Shown: positions 1 to 11,950 of the stretch, piece after piece
Layout of the letters: each line of letters starts with the position of its first letter
Position numbering within the stretch: position 1 is the first letter of the stretch
NCBI GenBank assembly: GCA_025766275.1
Contig: JAFKAC010000185.1
Coordinates: 1 to 64,000 of the forward strand
Source of the DNA: Lactarius indigo
Taxonomy: Eukaryota; Basidiomycota; Agaricomycetes; Russulales; Russulaceae
Direction of reading: 5' to 3'
DNA length: 64,000 nt
Position numbers and translations under genes: made by a program
Notes under the pieces: model-generated
Told to the model about the DNA's origin: nothing
Seen by the model: the letters and a program-made list of their open reading frames with translations, nothing else
Database searches by the model: none

Positions 1-2412
1 CAGGACGATAGAGGAAGGGTTATTTCGATGCTGCATGAGTCTGGGATGCCCACAGCCTTCTGGGGCGAAGCTCTGGCCGCTTTCATTCACACTAGCAACA
101 AACTGGTCACCTCAGTGGTCCCAGGCAGCACACCTCATGAGGCATTCATTGGGAGCAAGCCAGATCTGTCTAGGCTTCGTGTATGGGGCTGTACTGCTTA
201 TGTGCTGATCCAGAGAGATAAGCGACCACTTGGCAGCCTTGGATCGCACATGGAGAAGTGTGTATTCATTGGATACCTCAGGATACAAGGGATGGAAGTT
301 CTACAATCCTTTGACCAAGAAGGTGCTCATCTCAGAGAGGGCTGACTTTGATGAACTTTTTCATGCTCCAGACTCACTCTGTACCCCACCTGCCTCCCCC
401 TCGTCCTGATTCCCTTCTTGACACACCTCCTGCTTCCATTTCGCTCCCAGACTTCTCAGATGACATCTGGACGCTCCATTTGAGTCACAGATGCCAGTTC
501 ATGGGGGAGATGGGTCCACTGACTCTGATCTGCCCTCTGTTCCTCCCATTTCGCCTCCAAGCGTTGCTCCAGCCCCTCTTCACTCACAGACACCTCAGTC
601 CATTTATCATTCACTTCCTCCATCTCCATCACCTTCAACGCCTCCAGCTTGTCTCCCTCATCCTCCTCCTCCTCCCTCTCGTCCCCAGCGCTCCAGACGT
701 CCCAGAGATGAGTGGCTGCCAGAGCAATGGGCTGTCCCAGATCGCTACAAGCAGCCAAGGGAGCCCACACCAGCAATAGTCTCTCAGATGAAGATGATGA
801 CTCTGATGATCCCCTTGACATCATCCAGGCTGGTGCAGCATCCACAGCTGAGCCCACATCCTACAGTCAGTCCCAGCGTGCTCTGATGCAGATCTGTGGC
901 ATAAGCTTGTGAGGAAGAGATGGAGGCTCACAGACTCAATGGCACTTGGGAGATTGTCAAATTGCCACCTGGGAAGCATGCAATTGGCTCCAGATGGTTC
1001 ATGAAGGAAGCACAATGCTGATGGCTCCCTGGACCGGTACAAGGCCAGATTGGTGGCCAAGGGCTATTCTCAGCGTCCTGGCTTTGATTTCAAAGAGACA
1101 TTTGCTCCACAGTTCGCTATTCCACCATTCGCATTGTCCTTGCCTTGTCAGCCATTGAAGACCTTGAACTTCGCTCCATTGACATCTCTCATGCTTATCT
1201 CAATGGCACTCTGGAGGAAGAGATCTACATGCTGCAGCCTGAGGGATTTTGTCTGCAAGCTGAGGAAGTCGTTATATGGCTTGAAGCAAGCAGGCAGGGT
1301 GTGACACAAGACCCTTCACCTGTGCTCACTTCTATGGGCTTCAATCGCGTCCAATCTGACCATGGGCTGTACATCTACCTCAGGGATGATGTCAGGATCC
1401 TAATGCCTGTGTTTGTCGATGATATCACGCTTGCCTGCAAGGATGGAGCCAAGATTGATTCAATTGTCCAAGAGCTCCTAGTCACTTCAAACTTCGAGAT
1501 CTTGGCCCTACCACCCATTACTTGGCCTAGAAATCCACAGAGATCCCAATCGTTGCCTTTCCATCTCCCAGAGCCAGTACATCTCCAATCTGCTTCAGGA
1601 GCATGGTCTGAGCGATTCCAGGCCTGTCTCCACTCCTCTCAACCCTGGGACATGTCTTCCACCTCCATGTATCCCCAGAATGATGCAGAAGCCTCAGAAA
1701 TGCGTCAATACCCTACATCTCTGTTGTAGGATGCCTGATGTATCTGGCAGTCACCACAAGGCCTGACATCGCCTATGCTGCCAGAGTGCTTGCCAGATTC
1801 AACTCCAACCCTGGCCCAGCTCATTGGCAAGCAGCCAAGCATGTGCTTTGCTATTTGAAGGGTACAATTGACTACAAGCTTGTCTACAAGCCCTCCACTT
1901 TTGCCTGAGCATTCATCACTTACTCAGATGCTGATCATGGTGGAAACCTGGACAATGGCAAGTCAACTGGGGGATATGTGGTCAAGATTGGCTCTGGAGC
2001 GGTGTCTTGGAGCTCCAAGCTGCAGCCCTTGGTTGCCTTGTCCACAACTGAAGCAGAGCACATCTCTGCTGTTGAGGCAGGCAAGGAGATCCTCTGGATG
2101 CGCCAATTCATGGGGGAGCTTGGCTACAAGATCTCTGGTCCCTCACTGCTGAAGATGGACAATCAATCAGCCATTGCAGTGAGCAAGAATCCAGAGCATC
2201 ATAGCAAGATGAAGCACCTCTCTCTTCACCTATGTTGGCTGAGGGATGCTGTTCAAGATGGCCTAACCTAATCAGTCCCAGCTTTGTTACAACACAGGAG
2301 ATGGCTGCTGACATCTTCACAAAAGCTCTTGACCGATTCAAGGTTGAGAAGTGTGCTAAGATGCTTGGATTATTCAGTTAGGAACTTAGAGCCCTGCACA
2401 TTCATGGGGGAG
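1..2412 (+). pseudogene. Ty1/copia pol relic (C1), 5' end cut by window edge
   Basis: This is the polyprotein of a copia retrotransposon, running from the end of the integrase through reverse transcriptase to RNase H. Around 28-345 is the integrase C-terminal part (FWGEAL, RVWGC and VFIGY motifs). A Ser/Pro-rich linker with RPQRSRRPRDEW lies near 670-720. The RT begins near 1145 ([25 protein letters not shown] stretch, then YGLKQAGR), and FVDDITLA near 1408 is the catalytic box. RNase H near 1970-2240 has the copia signatures LVALSTTEAEHISAV and KMDNQSAI. The frame changes several times and stops occur, so it is dead. The integrase core and gag lie outside the window. The 3' end is set by a purine run followed by the LTR at 2413. 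Confidence 0.9.
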
Positions 2413-2668
2413 TGTTATTTGTGGCTAATGCATTGCTGTTTTCACCTATTCTGTGACTGTACATTGCTCTAAGTCGAGTTACCTTATTTAGATATGCTTA
2501 GTCAGGTTGATATATCCTGCAGAGGACAGAAAATATGGCTTTAGTCTTATATCCTCCTCTGCAGGTGAGTAACTAGTTTTACTTTGATCAATATAGTCTT
2601 ATATCATCCTCTGCAGTCCCCTTGTGTCCTCTGTGACTCAAGGGCCTTTCATAGGTCGTATTTTAACA
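2413..2668 (+). repeat. 3' LTR of copia element C1
   Basis: A 256-bp LTR begins TGTTATTTGTGG directly after the purine tract ATGGGGGAG and ends TTTTAACA. A 204-bp relative in reverse orientation lies at 6226-6429, with the same ends. The 256-bp copy has an extra 52 bp (2565-2616) that starts GTGAGT and ends CTGCAG. Confidence 0.85.
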
Positions 2669-2723
2669 CCTCCCTACCCAACCCCCAGTGTGGGAATCCA
2701 TTCTGCCACCCCCTTGTTTGAAC

Positions 2724-3254
2724 ATGTTCTCTTAGGTTCAGAATGGTGTAAAGGTTGGGTGGTAAGGGTGATCCAGCTAAGTGGGCCAGTCAGGTGATAT
2801 GTTCTGAAGGGCCAGTTCAATTGGTGATGAGAAAAGTGTGAAGTTGAAGAGGACAAAGACAAGTAAAGATGGACAAGATCAAGGGAGTTTTGCTTTGGAG
2901 AGGGGATTTAGAGGCACACAAGAGGCATGATAGGAAGAGAGCTGGATAATCATTCAAGTACATACAAACACTTTTTTATACAATTTAGCTATGTTTTTAG
3001 AGATAATAGAGGTAAGGTAAAGTAAAGAATCACAAAGACACACAGGCTATGTAAGGCATGAAACAGGAGTTGATTAAGCATTAAAGTGAAGCTGAAAATG
3101 GAGTGAAGAGGGGTGCAATACTTGTATGGATCTGGAGGTGTTTGAGACGAAAATGTAAACAGAGATGGAGTCTTGCATGGCCACCCATTACTGCAGTGGT
3201 ATTGTTTTGATGGGGGGTTCAAGTCAGCTGGGTTGAGCATGCTGAAATGCAACA
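2724..3254 (-). repeat. 3' LTR of copia element C2 (inner boundary approximate)
   Basis: On the minus strand a purine tract GTGAGGGGGAG (about 3255-3265) follows the C2 pol relic, and the LTR starts TGTTGCATTTCAGC at 3254. The far end is not certain. The nearest plausible end is near 2724, where the minus strand reads GAGAACA, giving about 530 bp. No second C2 LTR is in the window, so the length cannot be confirmed. The short open frames in this stretch look non-coding. Confidence 0.6.
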
Positions 3255-3295
3255 CTCCCCCTCACACTTGATGCAGTCTGAGGTTCTGCTAGTGC

Positions 3296-6200
3296 AATGC
3301 AACCTTAAACTTTGGGAGCAGCTTGATGAGGATATTCCACAGTCATATCTTCAGTGGGGCAGTATTTGATGTTGATGAGCCTGTCAGTGATGGTTTGTTG
3401 GATGAAGTGATAGCAGATATTGATATGTTTGGTGCATCCATGATAGTTGTCTTCTGTGGCCAGGTGAAGAGCAGCCTGGTTGTTGCAATGGAGGATGGTA
3501 GGGGGAGTGAGATAAACTGAAGAATGGCTCAGTAAGTCTTCTGAGCCAGATGCATTCTTTGGCCACATGAGTTGCAGTGACATATTTGGCCTTGGAAGTG
3601 GATAGTGTGATGATCTCTTGCTCCTGCAAGGCCCATGAGACTGACTGCTCTGCCATTGATAAGGAAGGCAAAGCTGGATATTGCATGATGGTGTTCCATG
3701 GTGGTGTTCCTGGGATGTGCCATCAGTGTCAGTAAATCCCAGGAGGTCATGGTGCTTGTTTCCAAAGGTGAGTGAGTGGTGTCTGGTACCAGTGAGGTAG
3801 TGGAGGACATGCTTCACACCTTCCCAGTGAACCTCACCCAGGTTGTTGAGGAATTGCAATAAAGTGAAGATGGTAAAAGTGATGTTGGGGAGAGTGGCAA
3901 TGGCTGCATACATCAAGCTGCCAACAGCCTCATGATAAGGAACCTTCTTCATGTGAGCTGCTGTGTGGCATCAGAGGGAGTGTTGGATTTGCTGCAAGAT
4001 GCCCCAGGAATGATGGGAGTGGTGATGGAATTTGTGTTGCTGAGAGAGAAGTGGGAGAGGATGGTGTCAAATGTATGATGTTTGGGAAAGGGAGATAGTG
4101 CATGACTTGTGGTTGCAGGCGATCTTGATACCAAGAAGCTAGTGGATAGGGCCAAGATTGATGAGGGAATAGCAGGAATTGAGCTTCCACTTGTAGTATT
4201 GAATAAGCTCATCCGAGCTACCTGTGATCATGCAGTCATCAATGTGGACTGTGAGGATAGTAACATGGTTTTTGTCATGGATGGAAAAGACACTGGGATC
4301 AGTGTTGTTGACACCAAATCCCAAGTCCATGAGAACCCAGCAGAGAGTGTTGTACCACTTGTGACCAGCTTGCTTGAGTCCATAGAGTGACTTGTGAAGG
4401 TGCTTGACTGACTCCCCCTGAGTGTTGTATCTGGGGGGTGCTTGCATGTAGATGTCTTCATTGTCACTAAGTTCTCTGTTGAGGTAGGCATCATTGAAAT
4501 GGAATGTGTTGATATCCCAGTCATTGCGGGTGGCACTGGCAAGGATAATGTGGAAGCTGGCAAGCCACATGACTGGGGAAAAAGGTGTCAAAGTAGTCAG
4601 TGCCAAACTTTGTGTGAATCTGCACACTATGAGGTGTGCCTTGTATTTCTCAATAGAGCCATTGGCTTCCATTTGATGTGGAAGACCCACTTGCTGCCAA
4701 CAATGTTTTTGCTGGTGGGTCTTGGGACTATTATTCAAGTCCTGGCTTCTTCAAGGATTGCAATTTCACAATCCATCGCTTCCTGCCATTTAGGCCAGTC
4801 AGAGCAAGATCACGCCTGAGCAAGAGTATTGGGGTCATCTTGTGAATCATTGAGGGCAGCTTCCATGAGCTCTTCACTTTCCGTGAGGAAAGCATACTCT
4901 GGAATATGGTTGTCAGCTGCATATGCACTTGAGGTTTCATCTCTGGGCCAGTCCAGATGGAACCATTTCTGGGCTGCCTTGCTTGGTTGTCCTTCTTTGG
5001 GTTTGGGTTGAACTCCTTCAGTGAAGAGGCCTGTGACTTTGAATGTGGGTTTGGGAATGTGTGTTGACTTGTGCATCGGTTCTTGAGGTTCCTTGGCTCT
5101 TGCCATGGCCTTGGGAGGTGGCAGCACTTGCTGCTGCTGCTTGGTTGATGTTGGAGGCTTTTCTTCTTGAGGTGGAACCAATGAGGTGGTAGAAGGTGTG
5201 AGAGGAGTGAGGAGGGAGGGCCAATGGTGATCAGGATGGAGGCATTCTGCCTGGGACTTGAGGTGCAATTTCCCAGCTTGTGTCTTCAGGAGGTTGCTGA
5301 GGTGTAAGCAGTACCAGTTGGATGGGTACTGGTGCTATGGTAGGAGGAAGAGACTGAGGCACTTGAGGTCCAGCAGGTGGTGCTTGCACCGGAGCTGGTT
5401 GCAGCACAGGAATAATGCGAGGCTGACCTATGTTGATAACCATAAGAGGAGAAGTGAATTTGATGTTGTGCTTGGCTGAGATGGAGTTCTTGTTGGGCCA
5501 GTAGATGTGGTACACATACATGCTGTCCATGTTGTAACAAATCCAATGTACTTTGATTCCATATGCATCAAGTTTAGAGCCAGTCCCAGAGTGGACCCAG
5601 ACAATTTTTCCCCATTTGGGGACACCAGAGATGTTCAGTTTGTTGCCATAGAGCATTTTATAGGGCATAGTGTTGTTGCCTAGTGTTGTTGCCTAGAGCC
5701 TGAGTAGATGTGCAGTTCTTGAGCCAGACTGCAAACTTGAGAGTTTCAGCCCAGAGAGTTTTGGGCAAGCCAGAGTGGTGAAGAATGGCCCACACATGTT
5801 TGAGAAGCCTGCAGTTGAGAGATTCTGTGACTCCATTGTGCTGCAGGGTATTGTGGGTGAAAGGTGATGCTCAGTTCTTTCATCCTGAAGGAAGCAAGTG
5901 AACTTGTGGCTGGTATACTCACTGCTGTGGTCCGATCTGAGAGCTTTGAACTTGGCACCATGCTGAGTATGAGCCCAAGCTGAGAAAGCACAATAGGTAT
6001 CCAAGGTTTGATCTTTTGTGTGCAAGATGTCAACGCAAGTGAAGTGAGTATGGTCATCCATGAATGTGACATAGTAGCAATGACCTCCAAGACTAGTAGT
6101 GGGTGAGGGGTCCCCAGAGATCAGAGTGGATCTCCACCCCAAAGTGTCTGGCTGACAGAGTCTTGCATTCAGCTTGAATGACCTTCTGAGTGAGCTTGGC

Positions 6201-6540
6201 ATATTGACAAGAGTCACAGATAATGTGTTAAAATGTGACCTATGAAAGGCCCTTGAGTCACAGAGGACACAAGGGGACTGCAGAGGAGGATATAAGACTA
6301 AAGGCATATTTTCTGTCCTCTGCAGGATATATCAACCTGACTAAGCATATCTAAATAAGGCAACTCGACTTGGAGCAATGTACAGTCACAGAATAGATGA
6401 AAACAGCGACACTTTAGCCACAAATAACATAATGGGAGAGCCATTGTCAATAAGCTGCATGCCTTCAATGGCATTGTTGCAGATGAGGGAGTGGATAGCA
6501 TTGGCTGAGATATGGCCAAGGTAATGATGGAGGGGGGGGG
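3296..6540 (-). pseudogene. Ty1/copia pol relic (C2), interrupted by a solo LTR and cut by a SINE-like unit
   Basis: Read on the minus strand, the order is as follows. The GAG-pre-integrase domain (HHYLGHISANAIHSL, about 6530-6435) is followed after the solo LTR by its zinc-binding CDSCQYAKLTQ (about 6222-6190). The integrase core spans about 6100-5700 and includes RSDHSSEYTS. Then come the integrase C-terminus and linker (5670-4810). The RT (4738-4139) has NDAYLNRELSDNEDIYMQAPP and YGLKQAGHKW, but its catalytic box reads HIDD instead of YVDD. RNase H (3950-3305) follows. The gene is split over several frames with many stops. Gag and the 5' LTR are missing because the upstream end stops at the SINE-like sequence near 6540. 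Its LTR differs from C1, so it is a separate family. Confidence 0.88.
6226..6429 (-). mobile_element. Solo LTR of the C1 copia family with TAATG target duplication
   Basis: The 204-bp unit starts TGTTAAAATG and ends AAATAACA, the reverse complement of the C1 LTR. It is flanked by TAATG at 6221-6225 and TAATG at 6430-6434. It interrupts the GAG-pre-integrase domain of C2; removing it with one TAATG restores the reading frame from the histidine part to the CxxC part of the zinc-binding module. Confidence 0.92.
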
Positions 6541-7050
6541 TGGGTGGTGCAATGGGCAAATGCTCCCCCCTTTGTCCTACATGGGACAGCTTGGTGACGG
6601 ACTCTGGGTTCAAATCCGAGCTGATGCATTCCCTGCGGACACCATTACATCACCATCTTCCACATGATCACTACGTGGCACATTCCTTACCCGCCCTCCT
6701 CCCACTTACCACACCCACATCGGCCCACCTTGGGCTGCTCACTCACTACCAACACATTCCTAGGGTCCCACCATGTGCACCACCTGGCCATTCCCACCCA
6801 ACCACATGACTCAGCCATGCTCCTTCGCAGACGCTTCCCACCCTACACCCTGGTCCCTTCTCTGATTCCGGCACCAACAATCTCACGCCACCCCTGGCTC
6901 ATGACTCCACTCTCAAGATTCAAGCTCCGCCACTCACAGTCCTCTGACAGCCTGTCAAGGTTGCAACACCGACTAGACCAACAAGCACACAGCTTCCCCC
7001 ACGTTGATTAATTTCCACGGTTGGGATAGGTCTGACAAATCAAGGCAGGT
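6536..7050 (+). repeat. tRNA-derived SINE-like unit (end uncertain)
   Basis: An RNA polymerase III A box, TGGTGCAATGGG (6545-6556), fits the consensus TGGYNNARYNGG. A perfect B box, GGTTCAAATCC (6607-6617), follows about 50 bases later, the usual tRNA spacing. The T stem and the 3' acceptor arm do not pair, so it is not a working tRNA gene. About 400 bases of C/A-rich body follow, up to the start of gypsy A homology near 7062. No oligo-A tail or duplication was recognised. The unit sits where the C2 copia relic is cut off. Confidence 0.5.
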
Positions 7051-7061
7051 GGCCCCATTGG

Positions 7062-9706
7062 AGACCGGAGATTCTGCCAACTGATATGACGCCCGAACAT
7101 CCCATTTATGAGCAGGACCAAGCTAAGTTAAAACCTTGGGTTAATGCTCATAAGCTAAAAGATATCGAAGGGACATGGTATAAAGATGGACGATGAGTGG
7201 TCATGGGTGGTATCCACAACAAATGCACTATCATTGCGGCACATCACGACTCTCCCATCTACGGTCACCCGGGGATCAAGCGCACCCTCCAACTCACCGA
7301 ATGACATTACTGGTGGCCACAGATGAAGAATGATGTCATGGATTACATCAAAGGCTGCGCTGAATGCCAGCAACACAAAGTCAACCTCTGTCCTATCTGG
7401 GCGCTGCTACAACCCATCTATCCCAAACCAGAAGCTCTACCATTTGAGACTATTGCAGTAGACTTCATTACTAAACTCCCCGTCTCTCGCAGCTACAACT
7501 CCATTCTGACAGTGACTGACCACGATTGTACTAAAGCTGCCATCTTCATCCCATGCCATGAAGAAATAACAGCCAAAGGGACAGCTGCCCTGTATGTTTC
7601 TCACGTATTCCCCCAATTCGGACTTCCTTCGTGTATCATCAGTGACCGAGACCCCCACTTCACGTCCAAATTCATGAGAGAGATATGCAAGATTCTTGGC
7701 ATTAGCCAAAATATCTCAACGGCCTATCACCCCTGGACCGATGGCCAATTGGAGAGAACTGACCAGTGGCTAGAACAGTATCTCTGCTTCTGGGTAAATG
7801 AGAGACAAGACGACTGGGTCCACTATCTACCCATGGTGGAATTCACTCACAATAATTGGCCCAATGAGACTACACGGGAATCACCCTTCTTTGTCTTATC
7901 AGGATTCAACCCCCGCGCTGATTGGATTGATAGACCATCCCCTATTCCACAGGTCTTGTTATGTCTAGATCAGTTCAAACAGGCATGGCAACACGCCTTC
8001 TCCTGCATGCTCCAAGCACAGAAGTCATGGGTCAAGCACAAAGATACACCCAGGTTCAAGGAACACAACCTTGTGTGGCTTGAAGGATGCCACTTACAGA
8101 TGCACCAGCCAACCATGAAATTAGTGGCCAAACGCCATGGGCCTTTTAAGGTCATCCAGGTGATGTCCCCTGTCAATTATCGCCTCGAACTTCCCACACA
8201 GTGGAGCATCCACAACATATTTCACATAGATCTTCTCACACCTTATTGCAAGACACCCACGCACAGACCAAATTATCGGTGCCCACCACCTGATTTGGTT
8301 GATAATGAAGAGGAATACGAGGTCGAGAAGATTCTAGACTCCCAGCAATTCAGCAGAAGACGTCGGCTCCAATATCTTGTCAAATGGAAAGGCTACCCCG
8401 ACTCAGACAATCAATGGGTTGATAAGGATGACGTCTTCGCTGACAAAGCTATTCAGGATTTTAAAGCTTCAAACCCCGATCGAGAAGTGCATATAAGGGC
8501 GACTTGATGCTATGCTAAGTCCCCACTACCCACTTCTCTCTCTTACCCACTCATGACTCCTACCACCAATGCCTCCACACTGCACTCCACACTCCTCAAA
8601 CACCTCATGAGGGGTGTGGTGGCCTGTAACATGGTACACACCTTCCAAGCTCCTGAAGACGTCCCCGACGAAGAGGGGCTTATCACCCAGCAAGAGTGGG
8701 ACACCATCCAGAGACAATTCCCCCTACCTACCGGAGGGGTCCTCTCCAACAACACCGCCCCCACTTACAACCTTATCGACCCTGACACCGGTTGACAGTT
8801 CAACACCACCCCCATCACCCATGAAGAACTCGCTGCCCTTCAAGTGGCTCTCCCAAGCGCTGATGAGTGTGTCAGCACTCCAAGTATGGGAGGCGCAGTG
8901 GAAGGAGACAGCACGCAAGTGGCAGGACGAGCAGTTGCACTTGGCAGAGATGCAGAGAAAAGCACGGAAGGCAAGACAGAAGTATTGGAGGACGGTGATG
9001 CTATCTATGACGATAGCAATCAATACCCGGCGAGACACCCTTTCCTCAGAACACGAAGCCACACTGACAATCCCGATGCCACCCCTTATATTGTCTACAC
9101 CAATGGGGACCCCATGTACCAGGGAGACATCTGAGTCTTCTGAGTGGCGCCCCATGAGCCCCGATCTCCCAAGGATGATCCTGCCTCCCTCGTGGCGCCA
9201 GAGGGGTTCAGGCACAATAGGGGACCCAATTCGGTTCCCTTCCCGGTCAAGCTCCCTGGAGGGCAAGTTGTAGAGGCTGACCACATACAGGTGGTCTCAT
9301 GCGGCAACCCATTTGTGCTGGGGTTGGTAACAGGGTCACCATATGTTTATGGTCAACCCTTGTATGCATGACCATGCTGCCCTCACAACGACTGGGCCTT
9401 CATTGCCCATGAAGACCTCATCATACTTAAAGAAGGCAACGCTACCGACCACGCACTGGAGAAGATAGGCGATGAATCTCTCACAGCTGAGGTCCATCAC
9501 TTCCGCACTGCAGCCTTTCACGAAGACTGACTGCTAGTGCACCTGAGGGAGATCAGGCTGCAGTTGGCAAACGTGACGCAAGATAAGCTCGACTCTATTT
9601 ACCGACTGGAGCGGGCTAACACATTTTGGCGAATTAAGGAGGAGCAAAAGGATTGGCCGCTGTCAGCTTTCATGCGAGGTGGGCCTCGCATCTGAAAAGG
9701 GGGTAA
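7062..9706 (+). pseudogene. Ty3/gypsy family A, 5'-truncated pol (integrase-chromodomain-3' module)
   Basis: This is a second copy of the element at 47104-54802, starting at the sequence before the integrase HHCC zinc finger. The open stretch 7323-8507 (394 codons) covers the C-x2-C half of the zinc finger (CAECQQHK) and the integrase core: VDFITKLP (first Asp), SDRDPHF (second Asp) and DGQLERT (Glu). A chromodomain follows (EEEYEVEKILDSQQF then YLVKWKGYPDSDNQW, about 8305-8470). The frame then runs through TGA stops into the post-chromodomain module (about 8550-9690), with the conserved LPGG...GSPYVYGQPLY segment near 9250-9370. It ends in GGPRI next to the purine tract AAAAGGGGGTAA. RT, gag and the 5' LTR are absent, so it is dead. 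Confidence 0.92.
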
Positions 9707-10214
9707 TGTTATGGTACGAACTTTACTGCATGTGGTGTACAACTCATGGTTGGTTATGACTACGACCCGACTCTGTATTAGTCATGGACTCTTACATCAT
9801 ATCAGTCAGCACGCAGTTTGCATGTGATAATGACTCATGTATGACTCATTCCTAGGATAGCTGTACTAGGGTTTGAGCTAGTTACACTACTCGTTAGCTA
9901 CTGTTCCAGCGGCGCTTCAAAGCCCACGTGTATCTGTATAAATAGTTGTCTAGGAAGACCAAGATTCCCCATCTTGGTCTTCTTCAATCCACCTTTGTGA
10001 CTCGCCTCTTGTCTGCCTTAGTCTCTGACTAAGTGTACTTCTGCTTCTATCCACCAAGTGATAGACTCGTCTCCATCTTTGCTGCAGCGTGTGCCTTGAA
10101 GTGCCCCTGTTCAGCCTGCATTGGGTTGACATGTGATCCCCATTCGCCTTCCTCGCTAAAGACAATTACGCCTACTCAGAGTCCAAGTTGGACTAACGCC
10201 GGTGGAGCATAACA
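9707..10214 (+). repeat. 3' LTR of the truncated gypsy A copy
   Basis: The 508-bp LTR starts TGTTATGGTACG and ends GGAGCATAACA. It is clearly related to the 478-bp LTRs at 47104 and 54325. TATAAATAG lies near 9937. A perfect 11-base inverted repeat, AAGACCAAGAT (9955-9965) and ATCTTGGTCTT (9971-9981), sits at the expected transcript start. Confidence 0.9.
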
Positions 10215-11950
10215 AAACAAGTGTTTTTTCTTTTTTTTGTCTCCAGCCTGCAGCATTCCAATTTGAGCATGCAGTTCTTCAATTTCCTGAAGGGTGGAGC
10301 AAAGGTCCTCTTTCACCTTGCTGAGTTCAGTTGTTGCTTCATTGGCCCCAGTGATCTCCATTCCGGATGCAACGAACTGTTATGCTATCAGCTAGGGCTG
10401 GAACAGTAACACCAAATCTCACTTTGTGGCTTGGTCCACTTTGTGCATTGGGACTAGTGTTTATATTTGGTTGCTTGGCAAAGCGGTTGTCCTGGACTCC
10501 TGGACCAGTAAGTTTCCTCTTCTTTGGGGTTCATCAACACAAGTACTTTTGCATCAAATATAAGACTCACTCTCTTGCCCATAAGAGGTTGGGGGAATGG
10601 GTCACCACTGACACGGGCATTGGGAAGGCACCTATATGCTAAGATCACACAAGGTGGCAAGTCACTCGTATCATCCATCAAAACCTCCAAAAATAATGAT
10701 TAGTTGCGGGTTCACAACTTAATACAAGAAACCTTACCTCACTGCCCATGAGCACCGCTGGGCTAGCAGTGACCCCAACTTTGGGGTTGGCCTTGCTTAT
10801 TACCGCTTGTTCCGTTGTCGCAACAGGCCATTGGACAGAGTGACCTTGGGAAAAGTGGAGGCGCCGGGACATAGGTAAACAAGCATATACAAAATGGACT
10901 GGACGGCAAGAGATGAACAGCATGTAGACAGGGAGACTCTAAGGGGGGTTCAAGAGTGAGGTTGACAGTGCCACGTAAATGCATCACAACGTTTTGTACC
11001 TGTTGTGATTGCTCAAAGGAAGGTTTGTCAAAAAGTGTCATTGCAGGTGGTGGGTGGTAATTTTCATCACGTTCGGAGTTAGTTGTATAATTACAGAACA
11101 AAGGAATTTTAGTCGAGTTGGGTGGGTGAAGAAACAGGGAGGCCTCACATTTTCGGAGTATGCCAAGAACACTGAGGCTCGACAGGGAGTATTGTGGGCA
11201 CTCCAAGCCTCAAAGCCCCATATGGGAGAGTTTTGTACCTAGTGAAGCGGCTATCTATCCATGGTTAGTTAGTGCACGTCGCTGGTAACCAATAAGTCTC
11301 TCAACCTCTACCCGCACCCACCTGCATGAAATGTACCTCTACTCGGTGTGGGCAACTGTTCCATCCCAGCACCCCCTTGCCTTTTCCCCCCAGTCTGCAG
11401 CACAACCAGGTCCATGTAAATGTACACAAGGTCCTTGATGTACCTGTGCATCGAGGCATTCAACCCGCAGGTGTCAACTCAAACACGTGGCAGTCCTCAG
11501 CACCCAGGCCCTCGAAAGGTGTTCACCCATGGGATTGAGTTGGTTGTGAAGGATACAAATGGTAATGGGAGAGGTTGACCGTGGCTGGACGTTGATGGGA
11601 TGGTTTCATAGGACGACGCCCTGGGGGGATCCACTGAATCGGCGGTCAGTTTATTAGACGGGACAGTGACTTCATAGTCCCTGAGGTTATACCTGAGTCT
11701 GTGTAGACCATTAGTAAAGAGGGTGCACGTATGACCCGGTTCACAAAAGCATACTTGTGGACCTGTGTAGCTGACAATTGGTCGCACTGAGCTTGACATC
11801 GAACCCGCGATGCTATCCTCAGGCATAGAATATTGATCTGATGATGAGATTGCCCTCAGGAGGTAGGTGCTCAACAACAATCGGCAGCTACAGGAAAAGA
11901 GAGCACCTACAAATGGTATCAGCGGGGCGAATGGTGGGAACCTTGACACA
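10215..11950 (-). pseudogene. Unrecognised host-like gene relic, probably spliced
   Basis: I do not recognise a family. On the minus strand, 10361-10215 encodes a short charged helical stretch (TTELSKVKEDLCSTLQEIEE), a likely coiled coil. Around 10690-10520 is a coding-like piece (DLPPCVILAYRCLPNARVSG). Around 11200-11010 is another piece (DENYHPPPAMTLFDKPSFEQ) that ends in a CAG|GTACAA donor-like junction. Around 11949-11530 is a longer open stretch. The pieces are in different frames, with stops between them. They could be exons of one decayed gene or several fragments. The strand is inferred from the coding-like texture and donor-like sites only. Confidence 0.3.

Noticed and set aside
6536..6625. 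Functional tRNA gene
   Set aside because: The A and B boxes are good, but the T stem and acceptor stem do not pair.
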